Below, piece by piece: positions 44,398-54,586 of a stretch of DNA of 64,000 bases. Numbering within the stretch: position 1 is the first letter of the stretch; each line of letters opens with the position of its first letter. Below the pieces are notes generated by a model. That model saw only the letters and a list, made by a program, of their open reading frames with translations. It was not told where the DNA came from and searched no databases. Origin of the DNA: Rickettsiales bacterium UBA4270 (GTDB taxonomy: Bacteria; Pseudomonadota; Alphaproteobacteria; Rickettsiales; Deianiraeaceae); contig DGWA01000010.1 of assembly GCA_002395105.1 (NCBI GenBank), positions 1-64,000 on the forward strand. The letters are read 5' to 3'. A program made the position numbers and the translations under genes.

Positions 44398-45186
44398 TTA
44401 TCCACAAATTTCTTGTAATTCTTCGTTTTCTTCAAAATTTTTAAAATAATTTTCAAGAATAACTGGTAGTATAGTTCTTAATTTATATTTATATTCTCTA
44501 AGCAAACAATCAAAACGTTTTGTTACATCTTTATCGTTTTCTGTTAATAAGATTAAACCATCCCTAGACTCAGAAGCAAAAATATAGTTTTCAAGATCAG
44601 TATTTGGTGTGAGTTTTATGTTCAAAATCTCCATAAGCATAAATTCTTTTTTGTTTTTAAAATAAATTTTTTCTTGATTATTTTTCTTTTTTTTTAGTAA
44701 AAATAATTTATGCGTATCTACACCGTCAAAGTTTTCACCACGATTATACGCAAATAAAAAATTTTTTACATACGAAATATATCGGTTAAGAATTTTTGCT
44801 TTTTCCATTTTACGCATTTCTAATTGTTTTTCTTTTAACTGAACTGCATAAAATAGTTGTTGTTGCTTTAAAGCTTCTGTCTGCGCCTGCATTGATAACT
44901 GTAATTTTTCATTCATTTTTTTCATTTCACGATTTGCATCACCGTTTTGTTTTATTGATTTTATCATCAAAAATGTAGCAATTGTTTCAAATATCGCCAC
45001 AACTATTTCAGCAATAGCTTGTAATGCATACAATTTAAGTTCCGCATCTTCGTTGTTAGAATAATGCCATACCCATCTTGTTGATAAAAAAATAAAAAAT
45101 AAACACAAAATTTGTATCGCAGTCTTGTGTTTTTTATAAATCTTTTCAAGAACTATATCATCGTATATTCTTTTCTTTATTATCAT
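44398..45186 (-). CDS. hypothetical membrane coiled-coil protein
   Basis: Not recognised. The 262 residues have two hydrophobic segments (about 25-40 and 58-78) near the N-terminus. A coiled coil (residues 90-130: MKKMNEKLQLSMQAQTEAL then KEKQLEMRKMEKAK) and a globular C-terminal domain follow. It resembles membrane-tethered signal or scaffold proteins but matches no known motif. It converges on lpxA with a 6-base gap. Confidence 0.6.
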   Translation of the reverse strand: MIIKKRIYDDIVLEKIYKKHKTAIQILCLFFIFLSTRWVWHYSNNEDAELKLYALQAIAEIVVAIFETIATFLMIKSIKQNGDANREMKKMNEKLQLSMQAQTEALKQQQLFYAVQLKEKQLEMRKMEKAKILNRYISYVKNFLFAYNRGENFDGVDTHKLFLLKKKKNNQEKIYFKNKKEFMLMEILNIKLTPNTDLENYIFASESRDGLILLTENDKDVTKRFDCLLREYKYKLRTILPVILENYFKNFEENEELQEICG

Positions 45187-45276
45187 TTCAATTCAATACA
45201 TTATATCAATAAAAACAAAAAAGACAAAAAAGATTGTTAAAAATTTAATCTATCTCTTGCTTGATTTTTATTATAA

Positions 45277-47286
45277 ATGTTTTCCCAATTACTATTGATG
45301 GGAAGCATTAATAATAAAAATAAAAAAAACAACAAACAAAATAAAACTATTTTGTATGTTTTTATTTTAATAATCGTTTTTTTATTTTCCTCTGCAATAA
45401 ATAAAAATTTTAGCGGAAATTATTCGTTTATAAAACTGTCTGACTTTATGGCGGCAGCAAAAAATGGACAGATAGAAAAAGCAAATGTGCTAAACGAAAC
45501 CGTAATGGGAACTTTAAAAGATGGATCAAAATTTAAAGTTTTTTTTCCAGAAATATATATAGGTAAAATAATTGACACATTAACACAAGAAAATGTAAAT
45601 TATGATTTTACCGCAATCGATGGAAGTAAAAGCATCTTTGAAAGAATAATATCATTGTTGTTCGGGGTATTGTCTTCTTTACCAATGATCTTAATAAGTC
45701 TATGGTTTTTATTTCCACTTTTTTCAATGAGAAAGCGTAAAAAAAACAACGGAAACAGCGATGATTTTAGTATTTTTGGAAATCCATTTTCATTTGGCAA
45801 AAGTAAAGCAAAAGCAATGATGCCGAATGAATTAAATGTTAAATTTTCAGACGTTGCTGGTATTGATGAAGCAAAGGAAGACGTAGTTGAGCTTGTTGAC
45901 TTTTTACGAGATCCAGCAAAATATTACGACATCGGCGGAAGAATTCCTCGTGGTTGTTTGTTGTGTGGCCAGCCAGGTACTGGAAAAACTCTTCTTGCAA
46001 AAGCAATAGCATGTGAAGCAAAAGTTCCATTTTTCTTCATTTCTGGATCAGATTTTGTTGAAATGTTTGTCGGTGTTGGTGCAAGCCGTGTTCGTGATAT
46101 GTTTTTACAAGCAAAAAAACAATCTCCTTGTATAGTATTTATAGATGAAATTGACGCAGTTGGCCGAAATCGTGCATCCGGAAATTTTGGTGGAAATGAT
46201 GAAAGAGAACAAACATTAAATCAATTATTGGTCGAAATGGATGGGTTTCAAGAACGTAGTGGAATTATTGTTTTAGCTGCAACAAACAGACCAGATGTTC
46301 TTGATTCTGCCTTACTTCGTCCAGGTAGATTTGATAGACAGATTATGGTTGGACTTCCGGATATAAAAGGTAGAACGGATATACTCAAAGTTCATGCAAA
46401 AAAAGTCAAAATGGCTCCAGATGTAGATTTAAACTCCATAGCACGCGGTACACCTGGTTTTTCCGGTGCAGATTTGGCAAACATAATTAATGAAAGCGCA
46501 TTATTGGCAGCAAAAAGAAATAGGAAAATTATAACAACGGAAGACGTTGAAGATGCGAAAGATAAGGTCATAATGGGAGCTGAAAGAAAAAATATGATAA
46601 TGAAATATGAAGAAAGAAAATTAACCGCCTACCATGAAGCCGGGCATGCTATAGTTTCAATCAATATACAAGCAAGTGATCCAATACATAAAGCTACAAT
46701 AATTCCTCGTGGTGGAGCATTAGGCTCTGTAACTCGCCTTCCAACTGAAGACAGATTTAGCGAAACAAGAGAGCAAATGCTTGCAAATATGGCTGTTGCT
46801 ATGGGCGGAAGAGTATCGGAGGAATTAAATTTTGGCTATGATAAAGTAACAAGCGGTGCATCGAACGATATAAAGCAATGCACAAATATTGCTCGTAATA
46901 TGGTTATAAAATGGGGATTGAGTGAAAAAGTTGGAAAAATTAATTATGCACAAGAAAACGACTATCAATCAAATGGCAAAACTATAAGCTCAGATATATC
47001 ACAAGAAACAGCAAAACTTATTGATGAAGAAATTAAAAAATTAGTTGATAATGCTTACGAAACCGCTTTAAAAATTCTAAAAGAAAAACGTAAAGATTTA
47101 GAAATTTTAGCAGAAGCGTTGTTAGAATACGAAACATTGACTGGAGATGAAATAAAAGAACTTTTAAAAGGAAATAAACCAAAAAAATACGATAATACCA
47201 CAAATGTAGATAAAAATACAATAAAAACAAAAAGTTTTGGAAAAGTTATAAAAAACATAAAAAAAGACAACGAAGACAAAGAATAA
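45277..47286 (+). CDS. ftsH: ATP-dependent zinc metalloprotease FtsH
   Basis: A membrane-anchored AAA+ protease that degrades misfolded membrane proteins and controls LpxC levels in many bacteria. The N-terminus spans the membrane twice around a periplasmic domain. Walker A is GQPGTGKT (231-238), with second-region FIDEIDAVGR and arginine finger LRPGRFDRQI. The zinc site HEAGH is at 453-457. Length of 669 includes a lysine-rich C-terminal tail. An alternative start at 45298 is also possible. argS follows after 31 bases. Confidence 0.97.
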   Translation: MFSQLLLMGSINNKNKKNNKQNKTILYVFILIIVFLFSSAINKNFSGNYSFIKLSDFMAAAKNGQIEKANVLNETVMGTLKDGSKFKVFFPEIYIGKIIDTLTQENVNYDFTAIDGSKSIFERIISLLFGVLSSLPMILISLWFLFPLFSMRKRKKNNGNSDDFSIFGNPFSFGKSKAKAMMPNELNVKFSDVAGIDEAKEDVVELVDFLRDPAKYYDIGGRIPRGCLLCGQPGTGKTLLAKAIACEAKVPFFFISGSDFVEMFVGVGASRVRDMFLQAKKQSPCIVFIDEIDAVGRNRASGNFGGNDEREQTLNQLLVEMDGFQERSGIIVLAATNRPDVLDSALLRPGRFDRQIMVGLPDIKGRTDILKVHAKKVKMAPDVDLNSIARGTPGFSGADLANIINESALLAAKRNRKIITTEDVEDAKDKVIMGAERKNMIMKYEERKLTAYHEAGHAIVSINIQASDPIHKATIIPRGGALGSVTRLPTEDRFSETREQMLANMAVAMGGRVSEELNFGYDKVTSGASNDIKQCTNIARNMVIKWGLSEKVGKINYAQENDYQSNGKTISSDISQETAKLIDEEIKKLVDNAYETALKILKEKRKDLEILAEALLEYETLTGDEIKELLKGNKPKKYDNTTNVDKNTIKTKSFGKVIKNIKKDNEDKE

Positions 47287-47317
47287 ACCTAATATAAATA
47301 ATATTAATTTTGCTTTG

Positions 47318-49006
47318 ATGAATTATATGTTGCAGAATATAGAACAAGACATTAAAAATATATTGATTAATTCATACAACAATCAAATAAACAATGATGA
47401 TCTTAAAAAATTAGTAATAGAGCTGCCGCCAATAAAGTTAGAAAATGATTTTGATATTTCGACAAATATTGCATTAATTTTAACTAAAAAATTAAAACAA
47501 AAACCAATGGAAATTGCAAATAATATAGTTAAAAAATTATCAAAAATTGACTACATAGAAAATATTGATTTATCCAAACCAGCTTTTATTAATATAAAAT
47601 TAAAGGATAACTTTTTATTCAAAATCATAGAGAATATCAATAACTTTGGAGATAAAAATCTAACTAAAAATATAGGAAACGGAGAGAAAATAAATGTAGA
47701 ATTTTGTTCAGCAAATCCAACTGGGCCATTGCATATCGGACATGCAAGAGGAACTATTTTCGGAGATGTAATTTCTAATTTACTTGAAAAAAGTGGTTAT
47801 AATGTTTGTCGCGAATATTATATTAATGATGCTGGAGAACAGATGAAAAAACTTGAAAACAGCATTAAATGGAGGATGAATAACGATAATATCGAAGATT
47901 TACCAGAAGATTATTATCCTGGTGAATATTTACAAGAAATAGCAGAAAAAAGAAATAATGTTTTAAAAAAAAATCCAAATAAAATTTGGAGCAATACCGA
48001 AACGGCAATGGAAATGATTGAATATTTTATAAAACCAACTCTAAAAAAATTGAAAATCAACTATAACTGCTGGACATCCGAACAAAGCCTAAAAGATAAT
48101 AATGCTATCAAAAAAAGTATAGATCATTTATCAAAACTAGACCTAATATACAAAGGAGTTTTACAACAACCAAAAGGAAAAATAATAGAAGATTATGAGC
48201 CAAGAGAACAGCTTTTGTTTAAATCAAGCAAGTTCGGCGACGACGTCGATAGACCTTTAATGAAAAATGATGGTTCTTATACATATTTTTCAAGCGATAT
48301 AGCGTATCATTACGATAAATGGAAACGTGGTTTTAACAATATGGTTGTAGTTCTTGGAGCAGACCATAAAGGATATGTCAAAAGATTAACCTCTGCTGTA
48401 AAAGCAATAAGCAACGAAAAGGGTGATTTACATATAAAACTTTGCGAGCTTGTAAATTTCATGAAGAACGGAAAAATGGTTAAAATGTCAAAAAGAAAAA
48501 ACAATTTCCTAACAATAGACGATGTACTTGAAAAAATAGATTCTGACATTTTACGTTTTATTATTTTAACAAGAAAAGCAGACACAGTTCTTAATTTTGA
48601 TCTTGAAAAAGCAAAAGAACAATCAAAAGATAATCCAATTTGGTACATACACTACGCATATGCCAGATGCAACTCCGTGCTAAATAAATCAAAAGATTTA
48701 AAAACAAAATTACAAAAAAATATAAATGAAAACACTAATTTATCTTGTGATTTTCATAAATTAATAGTAAAAATGATGTTTTATACACGTTTTTTAGAAC
48801 TATCTGTGCAAAATTATGAACCATATTTTTTTGTAAATTATTTAACACAGCTGGCAACAGAATTTCATAAACTTTGGGAGAAAGAAAAATTTATTGATGA
48901 AGACGAAAACAAAACATTTTTAAAATTATCAGTAATATCTGGCGTCAAACGTCTTATAAAAGAAGGGTTAAAAAATCTTGGAATAAACGCAATTGAGCAA
49001 ATGTAA
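47318..49006 (+). CDS. argS: arginyl-tRNA synthetase
   Basis: A class I synthetase charging tRNA-Arg. The family features are the add1 N-terminal domain, HIGH at 139-142 in GPLHIGHARG, the KMSKR motif at 389-393 and the DALR anticodon domain. 563 residues is the normal length. ATG 47318 is preferred to the adjacent TTG 47315. No obvious anomaly. Confidence 0.97.
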   Translation: MNYMLQNIEQDIKNILINSYNNQINNDDLKKLVIELPPIKLENDFDISTNIALILTKKLKQKPMEIANNIVKKLSKIDYIENIDLSKPAFINIKLKDNFLFKIIENINNFGDKNLTKNIGNGEKINVEFCSANPTGPLHIGHARGTIFGDVISNLLEKSGYNVCREYYINDAGEQMKKLENSIKWRMNNDNIEDLPEDYYPGEYLQEIAEKRNNVLKKNPNKIWSNTETAMEMIEYFIKPTLKKLKINYNCWTSEQSLKDNNAIKKSIDHLSKLDLIYKGVLQQPKGKIIEDYEPREQLLFKSSKFGDDVDRPLMKNDGSYTYFSSDIAYHYDKWKRGFNNMVVVLGADHKGYVKRLTSAVKAISNEKGDLHIKLCELVNFMKNGKMVKMSKRKNNFLTIDDVLEKIDSDILRFIILTRKADTVLNFDLEKAKEQSKDNPIWYIHYAYARCNSVLNKSKDLKTKLQKNINENTNLSCDFHKLIVKMMFYTRFLELSVQNYEPYFFVNYLTQLATEFHKLWEKEKFIDEDENKTFLKLSVISGVKRLIKEGLKNLGINAIEQM

Positions 49007-49013
49007 AGACAAT

Positions 49014-49778
49014 CTATAATAAAGAACCATATTCTTCCAAAAATTTTCTAACGTATCGATCCTTAGAATTTTTTTCAAAAAAACGATCTATCTTAACAGG
49101 AGCAATTTTTTTATCTGTGTTTTTCTTAAAAAAAGGAATGGCATAATCGGCAACTTTTTTAGCAAACGCCAAATCATGAGTTACTATAATTATAGTAATT
49201 TTTCTTTTTTTTAAAGAATTAACAACACCAACAAGATCGTGTATAGATCTTGGGTCTAAAGATGCTGTTGGTTCATCCATAACTAGAATGTCAGAATCTG
49301 TCATTAATGCACGAATTATTGCTACGCGTTGTTTTTGACCTATTGAAAGTTCACATGGCATGCAATTCTTTTTCTCATAAAGACCAAGCTGTTTCAATAA
49401 TTCATAAGCCTTTTGTTCTGTTTTCAGTCTATCTTTATGTAATACTTTAAGTGGTGCATAAATTATATTGTCAATAACTGACATGTGTGGAAAAAGATTA
49501 AAGTTTTGAAAAACAAAAGCAACACTCTTTCTTATTTTTGCTTGTGTTTTTTTGCTTAAAGATGTTTTATGAACAACAACATCACCACTGTCTTTACTCT
49601 CTATACCACTAATAATCTTAGCAGCTGTTGTTTTTCCAACTCCAGAAGGTCCGAGCATAGCCGTTGTCTTGCCTTTTGCTATCCAAAAATTTGGGAAATT
49701 TAAAGTAATTTTTTCTCCATTTTTATTCTTAAATTTTTTCGAAACACCTTCGAAACATACAGCAAAATCATTTTTCAT
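49014..49778 (-). CDS. ABC transporter ATP-binding protein (polar amino acid type)
   Basis: A nucleotide-binding subunit with Walker A GPSGVGKTTAA near residue 40, Q-loop VFQNFNLFPHMSVIDNI, signature LSIGQKQRVAI (LSGGQ variant), Walker B ILVMDEPTASLDP and the H-loop THDLAF. This pattern is closest to amino acid importers (GlnQ/ArtP type), but no permease or binding protein is adjacent. The C-terminus is extended and basic. It precedes an LpoA-like lipoprotein gene on the same strand (17 bases). Confidence 0.9.
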   Translation of the reverse strand: MKNDFAVCFEGVSKKFKNKNGEKITLNFPNFWIAKGKTTAMLGPSGVGKTTAAKIISGIESKDSGDVVVHKTSLSKKTQAKIRKSVAFVFQNFNLFPHMSVIDNIIYAPLKVLHKDRLKTEQKAYELLKQLGLYEKKNCMPCELSIGQKQRVAIIRALMTDSDILVMDEPTASLDPRSIHDLVGVVNSLKKRKITIIIVTHDLAFAKKVADYAIPFFKKNTDKKIAPVKIDRFFEKNSKDRYVRKFLEEYGSLL

Positions 49779-49795
49779 ACATATCGTTATTTAAA

Positions 49796-51232
49796 CTAAA
49801 CATCAGCTTTATTGTCTTTTTTTTGTTTATCTGTTATATTTTTTGATCTCTCAAAATAACCATAACTTTTATTTTTTATTACATCGAAAGGTAAATAATC
49901 TGCAGGAATAAATACTCGAGACATACTGCCATTACGTATTTCATAAATACCAAAACGTCTTTCTGTACTTCCTTCTCTTGTAAATCTAAATTCATCTAAA
50001 ATGCCCCTAAATCCATCTTCATCGTAAAGCTTACGAGGTAACATCATCTCTTCATTTGCGATATAATACAACATTGTTAATATATCATAAGTCATATAAG
50101 CAATATAGTTTGGATTATGTTTAAAATAATGCCTAAATTTATTATTAAAATGATTTATAATACTATAGTTATATCCAATATAGTACAAATTATTAAATCT
50201 TAAAACAGTCGAATCTGGAGCGTTAAACACAGTATTTGAAAAAATCTGCACATTCTGATCTAAAATACCAAAACCTTCTAGCCTACTAAGTATTGTTGTT
50301 AGATCTTCTTCGTCAGCTTCTATGTATACAGCATTAGTTTTAACTGTCTTAATAATTACATCATCCTGATTATTATCATTATTTTGTTTTTTTATTTTGC
50401 GATCTTTATATGTTTCTGTTTTAATATTACCGTTTTTGTCAAACATATAAGTCATCTTATATGTTTTATTTATACCTTTAGCCGAAGCTAACATTGATAC
50501 ATTGCTTCCGCTTTGATAAAATTGACTGCCAACAATTGTAACATTATAATATGGGGCAAATTTACGGAAAAGCTTTTCGACGGCATAACCTTTCTTTGTT
50601 GCAGGAAGGACTAAAGACAAAAATAAACGGCTTGTATCTTGCAAATATTGAAGTAAAGAATTTATTTTATAACCATCCCCTATACTTGATACAACTAAAT
50701 TTGGATACTCTCTAGCCAACTCTTCGTTATTAATAAAGCTAATAAATAATTTATCTTTTGGAAGAACTGATAATAACTTTTTAGTCGTATCAACAAAAAA
50801 TGATCCAATTATAACATCATTGTCGTCCTTAATTAATTTTTGAACCTCTTTATTCTCTTGCCAGTTCTTATCCATCAATTTTTCTATGTTATAAACATTT
50901 ATTGAACTAGCATTACCGTATTTAGATCTACTAGCTGCTAAAATAGCACTTTCTACAACAATATCCCCAATATCCGCATATTTTCCACTCATTGGCGCAA
51001 CTATTGCAATATTTAGACCCCTACCTGGTGTCTTCAATAAATCATCGACGATTTCTGATGGCTCATAATATGTTATTTTGTTAATTTTTTCATCATTTTG
51101 GTTGTTACTTTCGCTATTTAGTTGTTTGCTTTTTATAAGATCCGAATTGTTTTGTCTACTATGATCTTTTCCGCAACCGATTACTACCACAAAAAGCAAA
51201 AATATAGCAATTTTTTTTATTATTCTTGACAT
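49796..51232 (-). CDS. LpoA-like penicillin-binding-protein activator lipoprotein
   Basis: A 478-residue lipoprotein. The signal ends VVVIGC (lipidation Cys about residue 20), and a type-1 periplasmic-binding fold follows, with IAIVAPMSGKYADIGD near the start and a late YEIRNG tail. In other bacteria such lipoproteins activate the PBP1 synthases of the cell wall. The fold is also shared with branched-chain amino acid receptors, so receptor function is possible. It lies 17 bases upstream of the ABC ATPase on the same strand. Confidence 0.8.
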   Translation of the reverse strand: MSRIIKKIAIFLLFVVVIGCGKDHSRQNNSDLIKSKQLNSESNNQNDEKINKITYYEPSEIVDDLLKTPGRGLNIAIVAPMSGKYADIGDIVVESAILAASRSKYGNASSINVYNIEKLMDKNWQENKEVQKLIKDDNDVIIGSFFVDTTKKLLSVLPKDKLFISFINNEELAREYPNLVVSSIGDGYKINSLLQYLQDTSRLFLSLVLPATKKGYAVEKLFRKFAPYYNVTIVGSQFYQSGSNVSMLASAKGINKTYKMTYMFDKNGNIKTETYKDRKIKKQNNDNNQDDVIIKTVKTNAVYIEADEEDLTTILSRLEGFGILDQNVQIFSNTVFNAPDSTVLRFNNLYYIGYNYSIINHFNNKFRHYFKHNPNYIAYMTYDILTMLYYIANEEMMLPRKLYDEDGFRGILDEFRFTREGSTERRFGIYEIRNGSMSRVFIPADYLPFDVIKNKSYGYFERSKNITDKQKKDNKADV

Positions 51233-51302
51233 TTACAAAACGCAATTTACTACTATAGACAGTATATTTTTATGTCAAGATATTTTTGTTAATTAAATTA
51301 AA

Positions 51303-53603
51303 ATGATAAGAAAGAAAAGTAAATCTACACAGCGAGTTAAAAAAAAGCAGAAATCTAGAAAAAAATCATTAGCAAAAAAAAATAAAGTTGTTAAAACTAA
51401 TGTCACAAAAAAAGTAAAAAACAAAGTTAATACAGCAAAAAAAAGTAAAAAAATAAACAAAAACAATAAAACATCGGCTAATATACCTGTTAAACAAAGC
51501 GATGATCTCACAAAAAAAACATTATCTTTTCAAGACAATCTTGCAAATTCATTAAAACCAATAATCAAAAGAGCTCAAAAAAATGGCGGAATTATTACAT
51601 TCACAGAATTAAATGACTTTTTGCCAAAAGGATTGAGTGACGACGTGATTGATAATATTTTGGCGGTCTTTGATGATAGAGGTTTAATCGTAAAAACAGA
51701 AGAAGAAAGCATTGACTACATTGAAGATGAACGAAAAGACGAAGATGAAGAATACACAGAAGATGAAGATGGTAGCGTGATCTTAAAAAAGATATTTAAA
51801 GATGAAGATGATGTTTCAGTTGATAATCCAGTTGGAGTATATCTAAAAAGCATGGGACAAAAAGATATTTTAACAAAAGAACAAGAAATTGAAATAGCTA
51901 AAAATATTGAAAAAGGCAACCACAACATGCTTCACGATGTCTGCAAAACAGCAACTGCAATGAATACGCTTGTTGTATTATATGACGATTTTGTTAATGA
52001 TAATATTTTATTGCGTGAAATTATAGATATGGACGTTCTATATTCGAAAGAAAATGGCGCAGGAGAAGAAGAAACTAACAAGAGAAATTTACAACAATCA
52101 AATAACGACAGAAGAGCAAATTATCAAAGCATACTTCAGTCCAAACTCGATGAATTTAGAGACAAAATGGAAAATGATCTTGAGACAGCCGGAGGCGAGC
52201 TAGAAGACGATTATGGTGATAGTTTAGGCTTAAACAACGACAAACAAGCTTCATTTACTACAATGGAAAAAGTATTGAAGCCAAAAGTTTTAGAAAGTTT
52301 AAGAAATATTTCAGACATTTGCTTAAAATTATTAAGCAATTATCGTGAAAAAATGTTTAAAAAAGTAAAAAAACAAGAAGAAACAAATGAATTATTTGAA
52401 AAACTAATAAATGAACTTTCAAAGGTAAGTTTGAATCAAAATGTGGTTAATAATATATTAAAAAAAGTATATGAATTGAATGATATTTTGATTGAAAAAG
52501 AAAAAAATTTATTTGATTTAGCTGAATTATGCGGAATAGACAGAAAAACATTTTATAATACATACAAAAATGAAGACATATTAAATAAAGATATAGATAA
52601 ATTACTAGCTACAAAAAAGAATGATAAAAAATGGAAAACTTTGCTAATTGATAAACGAGAAACCTTTGTATCAATTAAAAGTGAAATTTGTAATTTGGTA
52701 AAAAAGCAACTTCTGATGGATCAAAATGAATTTAAAGCTATAGTTCTCAACATCGAAAAGAACGATAGATTTATAAAACAAGAACGTAAAAAAATGGTCG
52801 AAGCTAACTTAAAGTTAGTTGTGTCAATAGCAAAAAAACATACAAATCGTGGAATTCCTTTGCTCGATTTAATACAAGAAGGAAATATTGGTTTAATAAA
52901 AGCTGTTGATAAATTTGAATACAAAAGAGGCTTTAAGTTTTCAACTTATGCGACATGGTGGATAAAACAAGTAATAGTTAGAGCTATAGCCGATGACTCT
53001 AGGTCTATTCGTATACCAGTTCACATGATTGAAGTAGTCAATAAAGTCAATCGTACCGCGCGCGATATGGCTAAAAAACTTGGGCGTGAACCAACTATTC
53101 AAGAACTTTCTGCAAAATTAGCGATTCCAATAGAAAAAATAAAAAAAATAAAAAAAATAATTCAAGATCCGACAAGTTTAGAAAAACCTTGTGGCGATGG
53201 CGACAGTGTAGCTGGAGATTTTGTTGCAAGTAACTGCATTTCGCCAACTCGTTTAATGGAAAATATAGATTTAAAAGTACTTACATCAAATGCATTATTG
53301 ATGTTGACACAAAGAGAAGAACGAATTCTGCGCCAACGATTTGGCATCAACTGTCCTGGTTCAACACTTGAAGAAATTGGAAAAATTTACGGCGTTACAC
53401 GTGAAAGAGTTAGACAAATTGAAGCAAAAGCATTAAGAAAAATTGGGCATCCTAGTAGATCTAGAGGGCTTTATTATTACAGAAGTGGCATTAATAACGA
53501 TAATAAAACATCAGAAAACAATGAATTATGTAGCAAACCCGTAGACATCTATTATTGTTTTGATAAAAAATTTTTATCAAAAAAACGTAAACATAAAGCA
53601 TAG
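51303..53603 (+). CDS. rpoD: RNA polymerase primary sigma factor RpoD (sigma-70)
   Basis: The housekeeping sigma factor. A lysine-rich head of about 65 residues precedes region 1.1 (NGGIITFTELNDFLP). Region 1.2 holds NPVGVYLKSMGQKDIL, the non-conserved insertion is long, and region 2 runs LIQEGNIGLIKAVDKFEYKRG with YATWWIKQ. The C-terminal helix-turn-helix is EEIGKIYGVTRERVRQIE. At 766 residues it is longer than usual. A DNA primase gene, the classic neighbour, is absent. Confidence 0.97.
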   Translation: MIRKKSKSTQRVKKKQKSRKKSLAKKNKVVKTNVTKKVKNKVNTAKKSKKINKNNKTSANIPVKQSDDLTKKTLSFQDNLANSLKPIIKRAQKNGGIITFTELNDFLPKGLSDDVIDNILAVFDDRGLIVKTEEESIDYIEDERKDEDEEYTEDEDGSVILKKIFKDEDDVSVDNPVGVYLKSMGQKDILTKEQEIEIAKNIEKGNHNMLHDVCKTATAMNTLVVLYDDFVNDNILLREIIDMDVLYSKENGAGEEETNKRNLQQSNNDRRANYQSILQSKLDEFRDKMENDLETAGGELEDDYGDSLGLNNDKQASFTTMEKVLKPKVLESLRNISDICLKLLSNYREKMFKKVKKQEETNELFEKLINELSKVSLNQNVVNNILKKVYELNDILIEKEKNLFDLAELCGIDRKTFYNTYKNEDILNKDIDKLLATKKNDKKWKTLLIDKRETFVSIKSEICNLVKKQLLMDQNEFKAIVLNIEKNDRFIKQERKKMVEANLKLVVSIAKKHTNRGIPLLDLIQEGNIGLIKAVDKFEYKRGFKFSTYATWWIKQVIVRAIADDSRSIRIPVHMIEVVNKVNRTARDMAKKLGREPTIQELSAKLAIPIEKIKKIKKIIQDPTSLEKPCGDGDSVAGDFVASNCISPTRLMENIDLKVLTSNALLMLTQREERILRQRFGINCPGSTLEEIGKIYGVTRERVRQIEAKALRKIGHPSRSRGLYYYRSGINNDNKTSENNELCSKPVDIYYCFDKKFLSKKRKHKA

Positions 53604-53651
53604 AGCAAAGAAATAAAATAAATGTATAAATAATGGTATTATTTTTTGATT

Positions 53652-54527
53652 ATGAGTTTATTATTTAAATATTTTGTAAACATTATTAAACTACAACTGT
53701 TATGTCTTTTTATTATAACTTTGTTTGCAATTTTTAGCGTATTTATAGTAAAAGAAACAGAAACGACTTTTGTTGTTAGATTTGGTAAAATAATCAGACA
53801 GATCAATGAAGCCGGAATATACTTAAAAACTCCATTTATAGACAACACAGTAACGTTTGATAAACGTATTTTGCAAATATATTCACCGGAAAAAGAAGTA
53901 ATAGCAAGCGACCAAAAAAGGTTAATTGTTGACGCATATGCTAAGTATAAAATTATTAACACAAAACAATTTTACGAAAACATGAGAAATGAACGAGATG
54001 CTAACATTCGTATATCTTCAATGCTAGATAGTATTATGAGGCAAGTTGTTGCTACGAATCCATTATCTTCTTTTCTAACAACACAAAGATCTCAAATGAT
54101 GGAAAATATTCAAAATTTATTAGCACAACAAACAAAAGAATTTGGTATTAAAATCATAGACGTTCGAATTATTCGCGCAAATTTACCAGTAGAAAATAGT
54201 AATGCTGTTTTTAAAAGAATGAAAACAGAACGTGAAAAAGAAGCTCAAGAGCTTCGTTCACAAGGAAAACAAGAAGCAACCATTATTATGGCCTCAGCCG
54301 ACAAACAAGCAAAAGAAATATTATCAAAAGCAAACATGGAGGCCAGCAAAATCATGGGAAAAGCAGATGCAAAAGCAATAAAAATTTACTCAAATGCATT
54401 TTCTAAAGATCCAAAATTTTATGAATTTTATAAAACATTAGAAGTATATAAAAAATCTCTTCCAAAACAGAACATGATTATAAGCACAAAGAATAATGAT
54501 TTTTTAAAAGGAATAAAAGAAAATTAA
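53652..54527 (+). CDS. hflC: membrane protease modulator HflC
   Basis: An SPFH/prohibitin-family protein, anchored by one N-terminal helix, that with HflK modulates FtsH. Visible features are FVIVKETETTFVVRFGKI, then RLIVDAYAKYKIINTKQFYENM and the alanine/glutamate-rich coiled C-terminus. hflK is not adjacent. The start at 53652 (ATG) is preferred over TTG 53646. ftsH itself is encoded in the window, at 45.3 kb. Confidence 0.93.
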   Translation: MSLLFKYFVNIIKLQLLCLFIITLFAIFSVFIVKETETTFVVRFGKIIRQINEAGIYLKTPFIDNTVTFDKRILQIYSPEKEVIASDQKRLIVDAYAKYKIINTKQFYENMRNERDANIRISSMLDSIMRQVVATNPLSSFLTTQRSQMMENIQNLLAQQTKEFGIKIIDVRIIRANLPVENSNAVFKRMKTEREKEAQELRSQGKQEATIIMASADKQAKEILSKANMEASKIMGKADAKAIKIYSNAFSKDPKFYEFYKTLEVYKKSLPKQNMIISTKNNDFLKGIKEN

Positions 54528-54586
54528 AAAATTTAATTTTCTTTTTTATTTTTTAAAATTTATGTTATAATAAATTTGCAAAAAGC

